64,000 bases of DNA from Sinimarinibacterium arenosum. GTDB lineage: Bacteria; Pseudomonadota; Gammaproteobacteria; Nevskiales; Nevskiaceae. The stretch is from positions 211,351-275,350 of the forward strand of contig NZ_SUKF01000008.1 of assembly GCF_005047655.1 (NCBI RefSeq), read 5' to 3'. Of this stretch, positions 47,769-57,209 are shown in pieces. The position numbers were made by a program, and so were the translations under genes. The notes below the pieces were generated by a model. The model ran no database searches. It was not told the origin of the DNA and saw only the letters and a list, made by a program, of their open reading frames with translations. The number at the start of each line of letters is the position of its first letter. The stretch's first letter is position 1.

Positions 47769-49007
47769 TCATTTGCTGAGGATATGAATCGCCAGTGCCG
47801 CTTCTTCAATGCCCTGTAGGCCGCCGCCATTTTCTTGGATAGCATGCCGAGCGCCCTCTACTTGCCGCGCTCCTGCTTCGCCACGTAGCTGAGTAACCAA
47901 TTCGTATAGCTGCCCAATGCCAGTGGCGCCCAAGGGATGCCCCTTCGATTCTAGGCCGCCGGATGGGTTGATCGGGATACGCCCGCCAACGGTGAACTCA
48001 CCACGTTCGGCTGCTGGTCCGCCTTGACCAAAAGGTACTAATCCCAAGTTCTCGGCCTGGATAATTTCGCCCATCGCCGACGCATCGTGGACTTCAGCCA
48101 CGTCAATGTCCTCGGGTCCCAGGCCTGCCTGCTCGTAGGCTTGCAGTGCGGACAGATGGCCGACACTTTTCCGAGGTTCGTCCAAGCTCCGGTGGGAAAA
48201 GCTGCGCATAACACTGGCCGCAACCTTGATGCAGCGGCTCTTGTCGGTGCCAATGCGCTTGAGACCTTCGGCGGTGCACAGAATTGCGGCGGCCGCGCCA
48301 TCGGATAATGGGGCGCACATCGGTAGCGTGATTGGATAGGTGATCGGCGGCGCCGCCAAGACGTCTTCGATCGTGAAACTCTGGCGGAACTGCGAGTAGG
48401 GGTTGTGCACCGAATGCTGATGATTCTTCGCGCATACTGCTGCGATCTGCCGCTGTGTCGTGCCCCAGGTCTTCATGTGATTGCGGCACAGCGCGGCATA
48501 GATGGACATGAAGCGGCTGTATGGCTTGTCGGATTCAGAGCCTGGCGGTGGCTCGATGCCTTCGCCCATCTTGGCCAGGGTGGCAAAGTTTTCCTCGGCT
48601 CGACCGACATCCCAGCCGGCCTCGAAGATCGAGAACGCCTTGACCTTGTCCGGGATATTCATCTTCTCGGCGCCCAGGGCCAAGGCGACATCCGTAGCCC
48701 CTGCCTTGAGTGACTGCATCGCCAGGTGCACGGCAGTCGAGCCCGAAGCGCATGCGTTCTCGACGTTGTAGATCGGGATTGAATCCAGGCCAACCTGTGC
48801 CAGCACGACCTGACCGGGAATGGCGATCTGACCCTGCAGTGGACCATTGGTCATGCCGGCATAAAACGCTGCGCCGATGTCGGAGGCTTTGGCCCCGGCA
48901 TCCTTGAGTGCGCCATTGAAGGCTTCACTGGCCATATCTGCCAGCGAGCGTTCCTTGTGACGACCGAAGACAGTCATGGCGATGCCAGCAATGTAGATAT
49001 TGCTCAT
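47769..49007 (-). CDS. Thiolase-family (SCP2-thiolase-like) acetyl-CoA acyltransferase
   Basis: 412 residues. Nucleophile Cys in NVENACASGSTAVHLA near residue 85, the EVHDAS block near 295 and GGLESKGHPLGATG near 340 form a complete thiolase active site of the SCP2/lipid-transfer type. It cleaves a 3-ketoacyl-CoA, or a side chain, in the island's degradation pathway. ATG 49007 has AAGGAA upstream. It is the last gene of a leftward operon with SDR, CoA ligase, saccharopine-DH-like and acyl-CoA dehydrogenase genes. Confidence 0.92.
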   Translation of the reverse strand: MSNIYIAGIAMTVFGRHKERSLADMASEAFNGALKDAGAKASDIGAAFYAGMTNGPLQGQIAIPGQVVLAQVGLDSIPIYNVENACASGSTAVHLAMQSLKAGATDVALALGAEKMNIPDKVKAFSIFEAGWDVGRAEENFATLAKMGEGIEPPPGSESDKPYSRFMSIYAALCRNHMKTWGTTQRQIAAVCAKNHQHSVHNPYSQFRQSFTIEDVLAAPPITYPITLPMCAPLSDGAAAAILCTAEGLKRIGTDKSRCIKVAASVMRSFSHRSLDEPRKSVGHLSALQAYEQAGLGPEDIDVAEVHDASAMGEIIQAENLGLVPFGQGGPAAERGEFTVGGRIPINPSGGLESKGHPLGATGIGQLYELVTQLRGEAGARQVEGARHAIQENGGGLQGIEEAALAIHILSK

Positions 49008-49018
49008 CTGGAATTCCT

Positions 49019-49831
49019 TTAGTTCGCCAGGCGTTTCACGATGGCGGGATAGTGATTCGGCAGCAGGCGGCTCAGCCAGTACAAAGAGGTGGACTTGTTT
49101 CCGGTAATGATGCGTTTCCGACCCCGCTCCACTCCGCGCACGATGTCGGTGGCACAAACCTCGGGCGGCGTCGTCAGCATCGTTGCAGCTTGGCTGGAGA
49201 ACCCAGCTTCTTCATTGCCCGCAGCCCTGCAACGACGCCCCTGCGCTTCGATGTTGGTCTTGATGCCGCCGGGATGGACAACAACCGCTTCGACGCCAGT
49301 TCCGTCCAGTTCGGACCAAAGGCACTCGGTCAGTCCACGGACACCAAATTTTGAGATGTTGTACGCACCCTGAGTCGGGAAGGACACCAGGCCGAACACG
49401 CTGGAGATGTTGACGATGCGACCTTCGCGTTGCTCCAGAAAAATCGGCAGAAACGCTTTGGTGCCGTAGATCACTCCCCAGAGGTTGATGCTGAGCTGCC
49501 ACTCGATTTCTTCAATACTCATGTGCGCGATGGTGCCAATGACTGTCACGCCAGCATTGTTGATGACGCAGTCAGCACGCCCGAAGTCCTGTTTGACCTG
49601 CGCGGCATGCGCAAAGACTACTTCGCGGTCCGACACATCCACTGCGTAGGTCCGGCATTCACACTTCGCTGACAAGCGTCTGCCGAGCGCGACCAGCTCT
49701 TGCGTGTTTCTCTCATCCGACAGTGCGAGGCGCGCGCCTTTGGAGGCCAGGTTTTCCGCCAGCGCGCGCCCGATGCCCGAACTCGCGCCGGTGATGACGA
49801 CGACCTTGTTCTTGAACTCGTAGGCGGACAT
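49019..49831 (-). CDS. Short-chain dehydrogenase/reductase, copy 1
   Basis: 270 residues. NAD(P) motif TGASSGIG near residue 13, NNAG near 90, catalytic Ser in NISSVFG, and YNISK. A paralogue at 58.4 kb shares the long block GAYNISKFGVRGLTECLWSE and much else. It probably oxidises a hydroxyl or reduces a keto group of the CoA-bound or free substrate. ATG 49831 gives the usual SDR N-terminus; it lies 11 bases after the CoA ligase stop. Confidence 0.92.
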   Translation of the reverse strand: MSAYEFKNKVVVITGASSGIGRALAENLASKGARLALSDERNTQELVALGRRLSAKCECRTYAVDVSDREVVFAHAAQVKQDFGRADCVINNAGVTVIGTIAHMSIEEIEWQLSINLWGVIYGTKAFLPIFLEQREGRIVNISSVFGLVSFPTQGAYNISKFGVRGLTECLWSELDGTGVEAVVVHPGGIKTNIEAQGRRCRAAGNEEAGFSSQAATMLTTPPEVCATDIVRGVERGRKRIITGNKSTSLYWLSRLLPNHYPAIVKRLAN

Positions 49832-49842
49832 GAAGCGTCTCC

Positions 49843-51411
49843 TCAGATCTTGCGATCGCTGTTCTGCCAGTAAGTAGCGCGCAAGTCTTTCTTGAGTACC
49901 TTGCCCACCGGGCTGCGCGGCAGTGATTCGACGAAGTCGACGCTCTTCGGTGCCTTGATTGAACCCAGCTTTTCCTTGCACAAGGCAACCAGTTCCTCAG
50001 CAGTCACACTCTTTCCCGCGTTGAGCTCGACCACCGCCTTGACCGTCTCGCCCCATTCGGGGTGCGGCACCCCGATCACCGCGCAGTCCTGCACTGCCGG
50101 GTGGCCCCAGAGCACTTGCTCGACCTCGCTGGGGTACACGTTGAACCCGCCGGAGATGATCATGTCCTTCTTGCGGTCGGTGATGTGCAGATAGCCTTCG
50201 GCATCGATATGACCGACGTCACCGGTGTGCAGCCAGCCATCAATGATGGTTTCCGCGGTCTTATCTGGTGCCTTGTAGTAGCCCTTCATCACGAGGTCGC
50301 CGCGCACGCAGATTTCGCCGGTCGCGCCGTTCTCCAGGATGCGATTCTCGTCATCCATGATCTCGACCCGAACCAGGGGGTTGGGCCGGCCCACGGACGA
50401 CAGTCGCTCATCGGAAGCGATGCGCCCATCGGTGAAGTGCTCGTCGGGTGGCAGGAAGGCGATGGAGGCGGGACACTCGGTCTGGCCATAGCCGCCAGTC
50501 ATAATCGGGCCGAAGACTTCGATCGCCTGCTTCAGCTTCTCGATCGACATTGGCGCTGCCCCGTACATCAGATAGCGCAACGAGGAGAAGTCGACTTTGT
50601 CCTTCAAGCCCGGCACTTCCAGCAGGCGGTAGATCACCGTCGGGGGCAGGAAGAACTCGGTCACGCGGTACTGCGGGATCGCGCCGAGCAATACCGCTGG
50701 ATCGGGTTTGGTGACAATGACCACCGTGCCGCCGCGCGCCGTGCATGGCAGCGACAGAATGCCCGATGTATGCGTCATCGGTGCCGCCGCCAGATTGACC
50801 GGATACTCGGCGCCGTCGTAGCGACACGACAGCATGAAATGAGCACAGAAAGTCTGCAGCGAGCGATGGGTGTTCATCACCCCCTTGGGCTTGCCGGTGG
50901 TGCCGCCCGTGGAGGACAGCATGACGACATTGTCCAGGTCGACCGGCAACTCCGGTCGGCTCACCGGCTGATCACGGGTCCAGTCGGCCAGCGACCGTGC
51001 GCCCTGGACCTCAGGTGCGTCGCCGTCCAGACAGATCCACAGCATCACCTTCGGCAGGCGCGGTTGCAGTTCGGCGATCACCGAAGCGAATTGCTGCTGG
51101 AAGAACAGCACCTCGCAGTCGAAGGTTTCAAGGAGATAGTGGTTCTCTTCCGCAGCATTGCTGGCGCTGATCGGAATCCAGCACAGGTTTGCCCGCCACA
51201 GTCCCAGGGTGCAGGTCCAGGCCGCGACGTCGTTCTTGGCCCAGACCGCTCCCTTGCTTTGCCCGGCAAAGCCGGACGCGAGCAGGCCATTGGCAACCTG
51301 GCAGGACAACTCGCCGACCTGCTGAAAGCCATGCTCATGGCCATCCTGGATGTAGGCGACGCCCTGGGGATTGATCCGCCAGCCGCGATCGAAGAAATCA
51401 ATGATGGCCAT
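49843..51411 (-). CDS. Acyl-CoA ligase (AMP-forming)
   Basis: 522 residues. P-loop-like LSSTGGTTGKPKGV near 165, GYGQTE near 305, GWLHTGDVG near 395, DRKKDMIISGGFNVYPSEVE near 415 and the catalytic Lys in GKVLKKDLR near 508. It activates a carboxylic acid to its CoA ester before beta-oxidation-like steps by the neighbouring acyl-CoA dehydrogenase and thiolase. Acid specificity unknown. Starts at ATG 51411. Confidence 0.93.
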   Translation of the reverse strand: MAIIDFFDRGWRINPQGVAYIQDGHEHGFQQVGELSCQVANGLLASGFAGQSKGAVWAKNDVAAWTCTLGLWRANLCWIPISASNAAEENHYLLETFDCEVLFFQQQFASVIAELQPRLPKVMLWICLDGDAPEVQGARSLADWTRDQPVSRPELPVDLDNVVMLSSTGGTTGKPKGVMNTHRSLQTFCAHFMLSCRYDGAEYPVNLAAAPMTHTSGILSLPCTARGGTVVIVTKPDPAVLLGAIPQYRVTEFFLPPTVIYRLLEVPGLKDKVDFSSLRYLMYGAAPMSIEKLKQAIEVFGPIMTGGYGQTECPASIAFLPPDEHFTDGRIASDERLSSVGRPNPLVRVEIMDDENRILENGATGEICVRGDLVMKGYYKAPDKTAETIIDGWLHTGDVGHIDAEGYLHITDRKKDMIISGGFNVYPSEVEQVLWGHPAVQDCAVIGVPHPEWGETVKAVVELNAGKSVTAEELVALCKEKLGSIKAPKSVDFVESLPRSPVGKVLKKDLRATYWQNSDRKI

Positions 51412-51437
51412 GGCCGCTCTCCTCCTGATCGCCCGTC

Positions 51438-52571
51438 TTAGAGCTGCTGCACGGTCGCGCGAGCTAGGCCGCGCTGTTCGAGGAAGCCCAGCAGGTAGCG
51501 GTGATCCAGCGCCTGGCAGGCCGAAGCAAACCCGACTTTCCGGGTGTCGTTGTCAATCAGCTTGATCGCAGCGGCTGTCTGCAAGGCGCCGGTCGAGATA
51601 TAAGAGGTGATTCCGTGAACGGTGGCGCGCACAGCGGCCATTTGGCCGCGTCCGATGGCAAAATCCACGGTCCGCTGCGTGGTGGTGCGTTCCCGCGGCG
51701 GCATGCTTGGCGTGGTGGACTCGACGATGCCCTTGATGACCGCGTCCTGATGTTCCTTGGGCAGATCTTTGTATTCGGCATCCCATTTTTGACCGAGAGC
51801 ATGCACGGTCTTCATGACGTCGTTATCGTAAAAGCCCACATAGGAGATACAGCTGCGGACGCGTGGATCATCCTTAAAGAACAGCGGCAGTGAGGTCCCT
51901 CCCCAAGGCAGCGAAAAGACCGGCTGGACAAAATTTGGGTCGACGATGTTGACCTGGGTGCCGAACGCGTGCTCGACCAGTTCGTTTTCCCACAGATAGC
52001 AATGCTTCTGGCGATACAGCTCAAAGATTGATGCGGTGGAGCCAACGGTCACGCCCGAGGCGGTGAAGCGTGGGCCACGGCACAGCGCAGCGGTTTCCAG
52101 GGCGTCAATTCCGGGCGTCTCCAACGCCAGCTGCGCCGCGATCTCGGAGAAGGTGTACATGTAGGCGGTCGACGGCGCCAGAAGCAGGCCGGCCTGGCGA
52201 TATAGCTCGCCGAAGCGTTCGCGTGCTTCGGTCATGAAACCCTGCTCGCCGGTGGTGTCCAGATAGTGGCAACCCGCGTTCAGCGCCGCCTCGATGGTGG
52301 TCAGGCCGAAGTTACAGAACGGGCCGACGGTATTGCAAACGACCTTTGCACCCTTGAATGCCCTGCTCAGTGATTCGACGCTGTGTTCGGTTTCGATGAT
52401 TTCGTAGGCCGCTGATTCCAGGCGGACCACGCGTTCAGCCATCATCTCTTTGATGCGCGCCGCGCTGCGGCCGACGGCAGTGAAAGGAATCTGCTGGTCG
52501 ATCAGCCAGTCCATGGTGAGCATGCCGGTGTAGCCGCTGGCGCCATAGACCACAACAGGATATTTAGCCAT
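51438..52571 (-). CDS. Saccharopine dehydrogenase-like NAD(P)-binding protein, copy 1
   Basis: 377 residues. Rossmann motif VVYGASGYTGML at the N-terminus, CNTVGPFCNFG near 88 and HYLDTTGEQGF near 105 are hallmarks of the saccharopine-dehydrogenase-like family related to trans-acting enoyl reductases. A distant paralogue lies at 57.2 kb. In this operon it may reduce an enoyl or keto intermediate rather than act on lysine. ATG 52571. Confidence 0.85.
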   Translation of the reverse strand: MAKYPVVVYGASGYTGMLTMDWLIDQQIPFTAVGRSAARIKEMMAERVVRLESAAYEIIETEHSVESLSRAFKGAKVVCNTVGPFCNFGLTTIEAALNAGCHYLDTTGEQGFMTEARERFGELYRQAGLLLAPSTAYMYTFSEIAAQLALETPGIDALETAALCRGPRFTASGVTVGSTASIFELYRQKHCYLWENELVEHAFGTQVNIVDPNFVQPVFSLPWGGTSLPLFFKDDPRVRSCISYVGFYDNDVMKTVHALGQKWDAEYKDLPKEHQDAVIKGIVESTTPSMPPRERTTTQRTVDFAIGRGQMAAVRATVHGITSYISTGALQTAAAIKLIDNDTRKVGFASACQALDHRYLLGFLEQRGLARATVQQL

Positions 52572-52626
52572 TTGAGTCTCCTGGAATTCGATTCAAGTTA
52601 AATAGGCGCTGGTGCTGCAGCGAAGA

Positions 52627-53907
52627 TCAGTTCTGTGCCCAGCCTTCGGCGTATAACTGCTGGGCAAGAAAGCCCAGTCGCATCGTCAGCAGGTTGTTTT
52701 CACCGTCCTCGATCAGAGCGGCACGCGTGTCGCGGAACAATTTCTCGATCGGATATTCGAGCGACGTTCCTGCGCCGCCGTAGAGCTGCATGGCCTCATC
52801 GACGACCTTCATTGCTTCCTGCGTGATCGTGACTTTCGCGGACGCCGTGGCGTATGCATGTCCCTCGGGGGTCATGCGCGCGTACGCAAGTGACCGGCGC
52901 GCAACGCCGCGGCACAGCTCCACGCGGCGCAGCATGTCGCCAATGCGGAAGCGGGTAAGTTGATGGTTGATCAGTAGGTCGCCGCCCTGCTTGCGCTCAT
53001 GCACATATTGCAGGGCCATCTCGAATGCGGCGCGGGCGACCCCGGTGAAGGTTTGCCCCATGTGGGTTCCAGCGTAGGACCAAGCCGAGGTATGGTTTCC
53101 GTAGTACTCATCCTTCAGAGCCACAGCAAAGCGCTTGGGAATCTTCACGTTGTCAAAATAGATTTCGCCCTGAGGCAGCGAACGCTGGCCGATCTTGCGC
53201 AACGGCTTGCCTTTGGACACGCCGGGCAGGTCCAGAGGGATGATCGCGGCCACGCCATTTGGGCGTCCATCTTCCGCAAAATATCCGTCACCGTAATCGG
53301 CGCCCAGATAACCCAGAGCAACCTGCGCAACGGCCCCGTTCGAGACCCACGCCGAGCATTGACCGTTGATGACGATTTCGTCCTTGCCGACGGTCGCCAG
53401 CATGTTGCCCTTGTTGCCGGGGGCGCCTTTCGCCCAGTCGCGCTGGACGTCATAGGTCGTGACGTCGCTGCCCTTGTTGGGATGCGTGATCATCCAGCAG
53501 CCGATCTTGCCGGCGCAGAGATCCATGAGCTCTTGATTGCCCACTGCGCGGGCCATTTCCAGAGGGAATCCGGCAGCGGCGAGCGAAATGGCGAGGCCGG
53601 GGTCGCCCCAGCCCATTTCCTCACCAATCAGGGATTCGACGCGCACCGCCATCTCGGGGGGCAATTGTTCGAGCAAACTGGAATCGAGTCCCAGCTTGGC
53701 GGCTTCGGCAAAAACGCTGTAGTACGGAGATCCGGGCGCGATCACTTCTTCCGCAGAAAGTTTGTCGAGTTCTTGGCCTAGGGGGCGCAGAACATTTTTG
53801 GCAAACAGATGCACGCTGTTCTGGATCGCAAGCTCTTCTGTACTGAGCGGCGTTTCGAAGCCCGTCATGCTGATGGACGGCAACTTGAGTTCCTTGCTCA
53901 ATCTCAT
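52627..53907 (-). CDS. Acyl-CoA dehydrogenase
   Basis: 426 residues. The fold is complete: N-terminal helical domain, FAD-binding middle (WMITHPNKGSD, INGQCSAWVSNGA), and C-terminal four-helix domain with MQLYGGAGTSLEYPIEKLFRDTRAALI. It is the first gene of the leftward catabolic operon, with GAGGAG before ATG 53907, and divergent from an AraC-type regulator gene. It likely introduces the alpha,beta double bond in an acyl-CoA. Confidence 0.92.
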   Translation of the reverse strand: MRLSKELKLPSISMTGFETPLSTEELAIQNSVHLFAKNVLRPLGQELDKLSAEEVIAPGSPYYSVFAEAAKLGLDSSLLEQLPPEMAVRVESLIGEEMGWGDPGLAISLAAAGFPLEMARAVGNQELMDLCAGKIGCWMITHPNKGSDVTTYDVQRDWAKGAPGNKGNMLATVGKDEIVINGQCSAWVSNGAVAQVALGYLGADYGDGYFAEDGRPNGVAAIIPLDLPGVSKGKPLRKIGQRSLPQGEIYFDNVKIPKRFAVALKDEYYGNHTSAWSYAGTHMGQTFTGVARAAFEMALQYVHERKQGGDLLINHQLTRFRIGDMLRRVELCRGVARRSLAYARMTPEGHAYATASAKVTITQEAMKVVDEAMQLYGGAGTSLEYPIEKLFRDTRAALIEDGENNLLTMRLGFLAQQLYAEGWAQN

Positions 53908-54038
53908 TTCGGTATCTCCTCGCCCGCTGTGCGGGACATCTGATGTTCTTTCTGATGAACGCCATTTTGAGAAGCTGAGCGGCGGCGTGTTTCAGGAAAT
54001 GAGCGTATGTTTGTCAGAATCTGATCATTGGATCTCGG

Positions 54039-54893
54039 ATGGAATACTGGCTCAGCGTGCGGAAGGATCTGCGGGTGTCGCCCGTGGTTGAGGGCTTGAT
54101 CCAGGGTGATAGCCCGATCTATGTGGAGCGCTACTTTTTTAAGAGCGTCGATCGTTCGGTTAAGGGTTTGGGCGGTTGTGGGCTTGTGATTGATCTCGAC
54201 GGTGCCCGCGTCCGCGAAGGTGAGACAGGGCAATGGCGCGCCGAATTTATTCCCGGCCAGAGTGCGCTCGTGCCGCCGCGCTGCCAGACGCACTGGCACT
54301 ACTCCGGCCCCGTTGATTTTGTGGTGATCTATTTCCCGGTGCAGGCAGCCGGCGTACTCGAAGGATTGCGCCGTTTGGCACAGGCGAAATGCCAGCCCAT
54401 CACCTTTGCTGATCCAGTCGTTACTGCTGTAGCTCGGACTCTGTCTGATGAACTCAATAAGGGACTCGGAGCGGAGGAGCATTTCTTGCAACTGCTAGCA
54501 GCTACGATGTTGCAGCAGACGTACCGTGTATTGACCGCACCCGCAGTGAGACTCCTCGGTCCGCGTCATTTGCACTTCGAGCGGATTAACCGCGTCCTGA
54601 AGCTGATCCGTGATCATCTAGGAGAACGTCTCTCACTGGAACAGTTGGCGTCCGAAGCTGGAATCAGCGCGCCGCACTTCCGCCGAATCTTCCGGGAAGC
54701 GATGGGAATCCCGGTTCACCGGTTTGTCCTGATGGCCCGCATCGAACAAGCGCGAAAGCTCCTCGCAACCACGCAGATGCCGATTTCTCGCATCGCCGAC
54801 GAGTGTGGATTCAGCAGCCAGAGTCACCTTACGGACTCCTTCCGCTCGGCTCACGCAGCAACGCCGTCAGAATTTCGGGCAATGCACCGCTAG
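54039..54893 (+). CDS. AraC-family transcriptional regulator
   Basis: 284 residues. The N-terminal cupin-like sensor (about 25-120) is followed by two AraC helix-turn-helix motifs (about 190-280; LSLEQLASEAGISAPHFRRI and ISRIADECGFSSQSHLTDSF). Divergent from the acyl-CoA dehydrogenase gene with 131 bases between, so it is the natural candidate controller of that operon. ATG 54039. Confidence 0.9.
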   Translation: MEYWLSVRKDLRVSPVVEGLIQGDSPIYVERYFFKSVDRSVKGLGGCGLVIDLDGARVREGETGQWRAEFIPGQSALVPPRCQTHWHYSGPVDFVVIYFPVQAAGVLEGLRRLAQAKCQPITFADPVVTAVARTLSDELNKGLGAEEHFLQLLAATMLQQTYRVLTAPAVRLLGPRHLHFERINRVLKLIRDHLGERLSLEQLASEAGISAPHFRRIFREAMGIPVHRFVLMARIEQARKLLATTQMPISRIADECGFSSQSHLTDSFRSAHAATPSEFRAMHR

Positions 54894-55162
54894 GGCATCG
54901 TGGCGTGACTGGTCTGAGTGGCGTCCGATAGTGGCAGTGGCCGTGATGGAGAACGTAAAGGTTTCGCCTCGTGCGCGGGAACGCTGCATCAGCAAGCCAA
55001 CGATGCTTGTTGACGCAAGGTTAAATCCGCCTTGCAGTGGCGGAATCGAATACTGTAATGGTGTTTGACTGTCAAAGCGACCAAGAAAAGGACATGTCTG
55101 GCCGTTCTTAATAAATAATTTGAGAGAGCACTATCGAGGAACTTGAAAAAGGGGCTATCGCC

Positions 55163-55933
55163 GTGTCTCTCGATAAGAATGTTGTCGAATTTCAGTATCG
55201 CAGCGCCCGCGTTGAACTGGCTTGCTTATGGAGTTTTCCAGTTGCCATGGCCCTCGTTTTTGGGGGGGTATGGCTCGCCGGAATGTTCCCCCCTCTGTCT
55301 CCATCAAGCAGTTCGATGGAAGTGCAAGAGTTTTTTCGTGATAGCCCCAATAAGATTCGTGCGGGCATGATTTTATCGATGCTTGGATGTGCCGTCGCTG
55401 GTCTGTTCGTCGCAGTTATATCTACACAAATGAAGCGCGTCGAAGGCGCATTTTCACCGCTTGCTTACACGCAGCTGCTGGCCGGGCTCATATCAAACAT
55501 GCTTGGAGTTCTTCCATTTGCATTTATACAGATCGGTGCCTTTCGTGCTGACCGTATGCCAGAAATACTCCAGCTCCTATACGATTCATCATGGTTGATG
55601 AATCTGGGAATCATATTTCCAACGGTTCTCGAAATTTCAGTAATTGGCGCCTGTGCTTTCATGGATAGGTCTGAAAGAATATTTCCTCGCTGGTATGCAT
55701 GGATCTGTACTTGGGTTGCATTCGTCATGTGTGCGGATGTTCTGGTGTTCTTTTTTAAGGCGGGCCCGTTTGCATTTAACGGGATAATCAGTTTTTGGTT
55801 GGAGCTGTCCGTATTTGCCATCTGGCTTCTTATAACATTCCTAATATTGCGCAAGAGCATCAATAAATCCATTGCAGAAATGTCAACTATTGACAGTAGT
55901 GGCGCGCATTTCTCAAGCAGTGTAATAAGCTGA
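55163..55933 (+). CDS. Polytopic membrane protein of unknown family
   Basis: 256 residues with about six hydrophobic segments (near 20-42, 64-88, 100-122, 142-168, 178-202, 212-232). I do not recognise the family. It starts with GTG 55163 and its stop overlaps the start of a heme-copper oxidase subunit III-like gene, so it belongs to that three-gene unit and may be a partner membrane subunit. The sequence here is distinctly more AT-rich than the core, a sign of transfer. Confidence 0.7.
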   Translation: MSLDKNVVEFQYRSARVELACLWSFPVAMALVFGGVWLAGMFPPLSPSSSSMEVQEFFRDSPNKIRAGMILSMLGCAVAGLFVAVISTQMKRVEGAFSPLAYTQLLAGLISNMLGVLPFAFIQIGAFRADRMPEILQLLYDSSWLMNLGIIFPTVLEISVIGACAFMDRSERIFPRWYAWICTWVAFVMCADVLVFFFKAGPFAFNGIISFWLELSVFAIWLLITFLILRKSINKSIAEMSTIDSSGAHFSSSVIS

Positions 55934-56568
55934 TGAAAACGATCGAGGAACGCTCAAATCCGTATTTTGCCAACACGCATGCAAAGGATGTGACTGGCGG
56001 CTCCAGCAAAGGCGAGAAGCGTATTCCTGGAGAGCTTGGAATATGGTTCTTTATTTTCGGCGACATGCTGATGTTTGCGGCTCTCTTCGGAGTCTTTCTG
56101 CACGATCGATCTAGTAACTTGCTGATTTTCAACTTATCTCAAGAAAATCTGCATGGGTTCTATGGTTTTGTGAACACGCTGATTCTCTTGAGCAGTTCCA
56201 TTTGTGTCGTGTTGGCGATTCGCGCAATGCGGCATGAGATGCGTGCCAATGCATCTTTCCTGATACTGATGGCGATAGGGTGTGGACTTTCTTTTGCGTG
56301 CATTAAGTGTTTTGAGTATTCGGAAAAGATATCATCAGGGATTCTGTTAACGACGAATTTATTTTGGACATATTATTACGTAATAACTGGAGTCCATCTT
56401 TTTCACTTGTTAATTGGACTCGGCGTGCTGTCATTTTGCTATATGCAGGCCCGGCAAGGCCGTCTGAGTGTGGAACGTTTGCGACTTGTTGAGGGTGGTG
56501 CGTGCTTTTGGCACATGGTTGACTTGCTTTGGATTGTAATATTTCCTCTTCTTTATCTGGTGAGATAA
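55933..56568 (+). CDS. Heme-copper oxidase subunit III-like protein (CoxC/NorE type)
   Basis: 211 residues with five hydrophobic helices. PGELGIWFFIFGDMLMFAALF, TNLFWTYYYVITGVHLFHLL and FWHMVDLLWIVIFPLLYL are classic subunit III/NorE segments. No catalytic subunit I or II is near, so this is an orphan. NorE-like proteins assist NO reductases; a role with another membrane enzyme of the island is possible. It follows the unknown membrane protein with an overlapping stop/start and precedes a subunit IV-like gene by seven bases. Confidence 0.85.
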   Translation: MKTIEERSNPYFANTHAKDVTGGSSKGEKRIPGELGIWFFIFGDMLMFAALFGVFLHDRSSNLLIFNLSQENLHGFYGFVNTLILLSSSICVVLAIRAMRHEMRANASFLILMAIGCGLSFACIKCFEYSEKISSGILLTTNLFWTYYYVITGVHLFHLLIGLGVLSFCYMQARQGRLSVERLRLVEGGACFWHMVDLLWIVIFPLLYLVR

Positions 56569-56575
56569 GCGGGCG

Positions 56576-56842
56576 ATGTCTGGAAGTATGAAAATTGTCG
56601 CCATCTGGATGTTCTTGGTGGCGGCAACTATATTTTTCTGGTTTTTATGGCCGGAACACAAGTCGATGACCGATGATTGGCGGGTGTTGGCGACAATACT
56701 CACTATTGTCGTGTCGACCATTAAAATTCGCTTTGTTGGTCTTTGGTTTATGGAGCTTCGCGATGCGGTACTTCCTCTGCGACTCGCATTTGAGCTCTAT
56801 GCACTAGGTGTCGGGGCAATGATGATATTTCTTTATATGTAG
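56576..56842 (+). CDS. Cytochrome c oxidase subunit IV-like small membrane protein (NorF type)
   Basis: 88 residues with three membrane helices. The KIRFVGLWFMELRDA segment resembles the conserved FxxxHFMEL region of prokaryotic subunit IV/NorF proteins. It completes a unit with the subunit III-like gene. ATG 56576 chosen; ATG 56588 is a possible inner start. Confidence 0.75.
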   Translation: MSGSMKIVAIWMFLVAATIFFWFLWPEHKSMTDDWRVLATILTIVVSTIKIRFVGLWFMELRDAVLPLRLAFELYALGVGAMMIFLYM

Positions 56843-57209
56843 ACGTTCTGCGCCCCGCCGCAACTGGGCCAGCAAGACAATCTATTCGTCGAAAGCAGAC
56901 ATTGCTGTCGCCAATGAGCGAGGGTCTATCAGCGACTCTGAGGAGCAATTTGCGCTGGGCCGGTGTAATGCTGGTAGATCACTTATGGATTACGCCAGTG
57001 AAGGCATGGACTGTTGCTGCAAGCTAATAAATCTGGTCAGAGATTATTTTTGAATGTCACTGGTTTATTCATTTTGCTGATCGTTTTTGAATGAAAATTG
57101 ATGCATCAATTTCGGTGCAGCGCTGTTGTCATAAATACGATGAATTTTGGATTTGGATGTGGCATCAAAGTGCGAAGAGGATACGAAATGGAGAACTGTG
57201 AAAGCAGCC
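56843..57209. other. 367-base AT-rich intergenic stretch
   Basis: No gene recognised. A 38-codon frame from 56914 lacks a good ribosome binding site and similarity. The next gene's promoter is presumably here. Confidence 0.5.

Noticed and set aside
50062..51441. 459-codon frame antisense to the CoA ligase
   Set aside because: Shadow; the ligase frame has all catalytic motifs.
56914..57030. 38-codon frame in the intergenic region after the subunit IV-like gene
   Set aside because: No clear ribosome binding site, no similarity, short.
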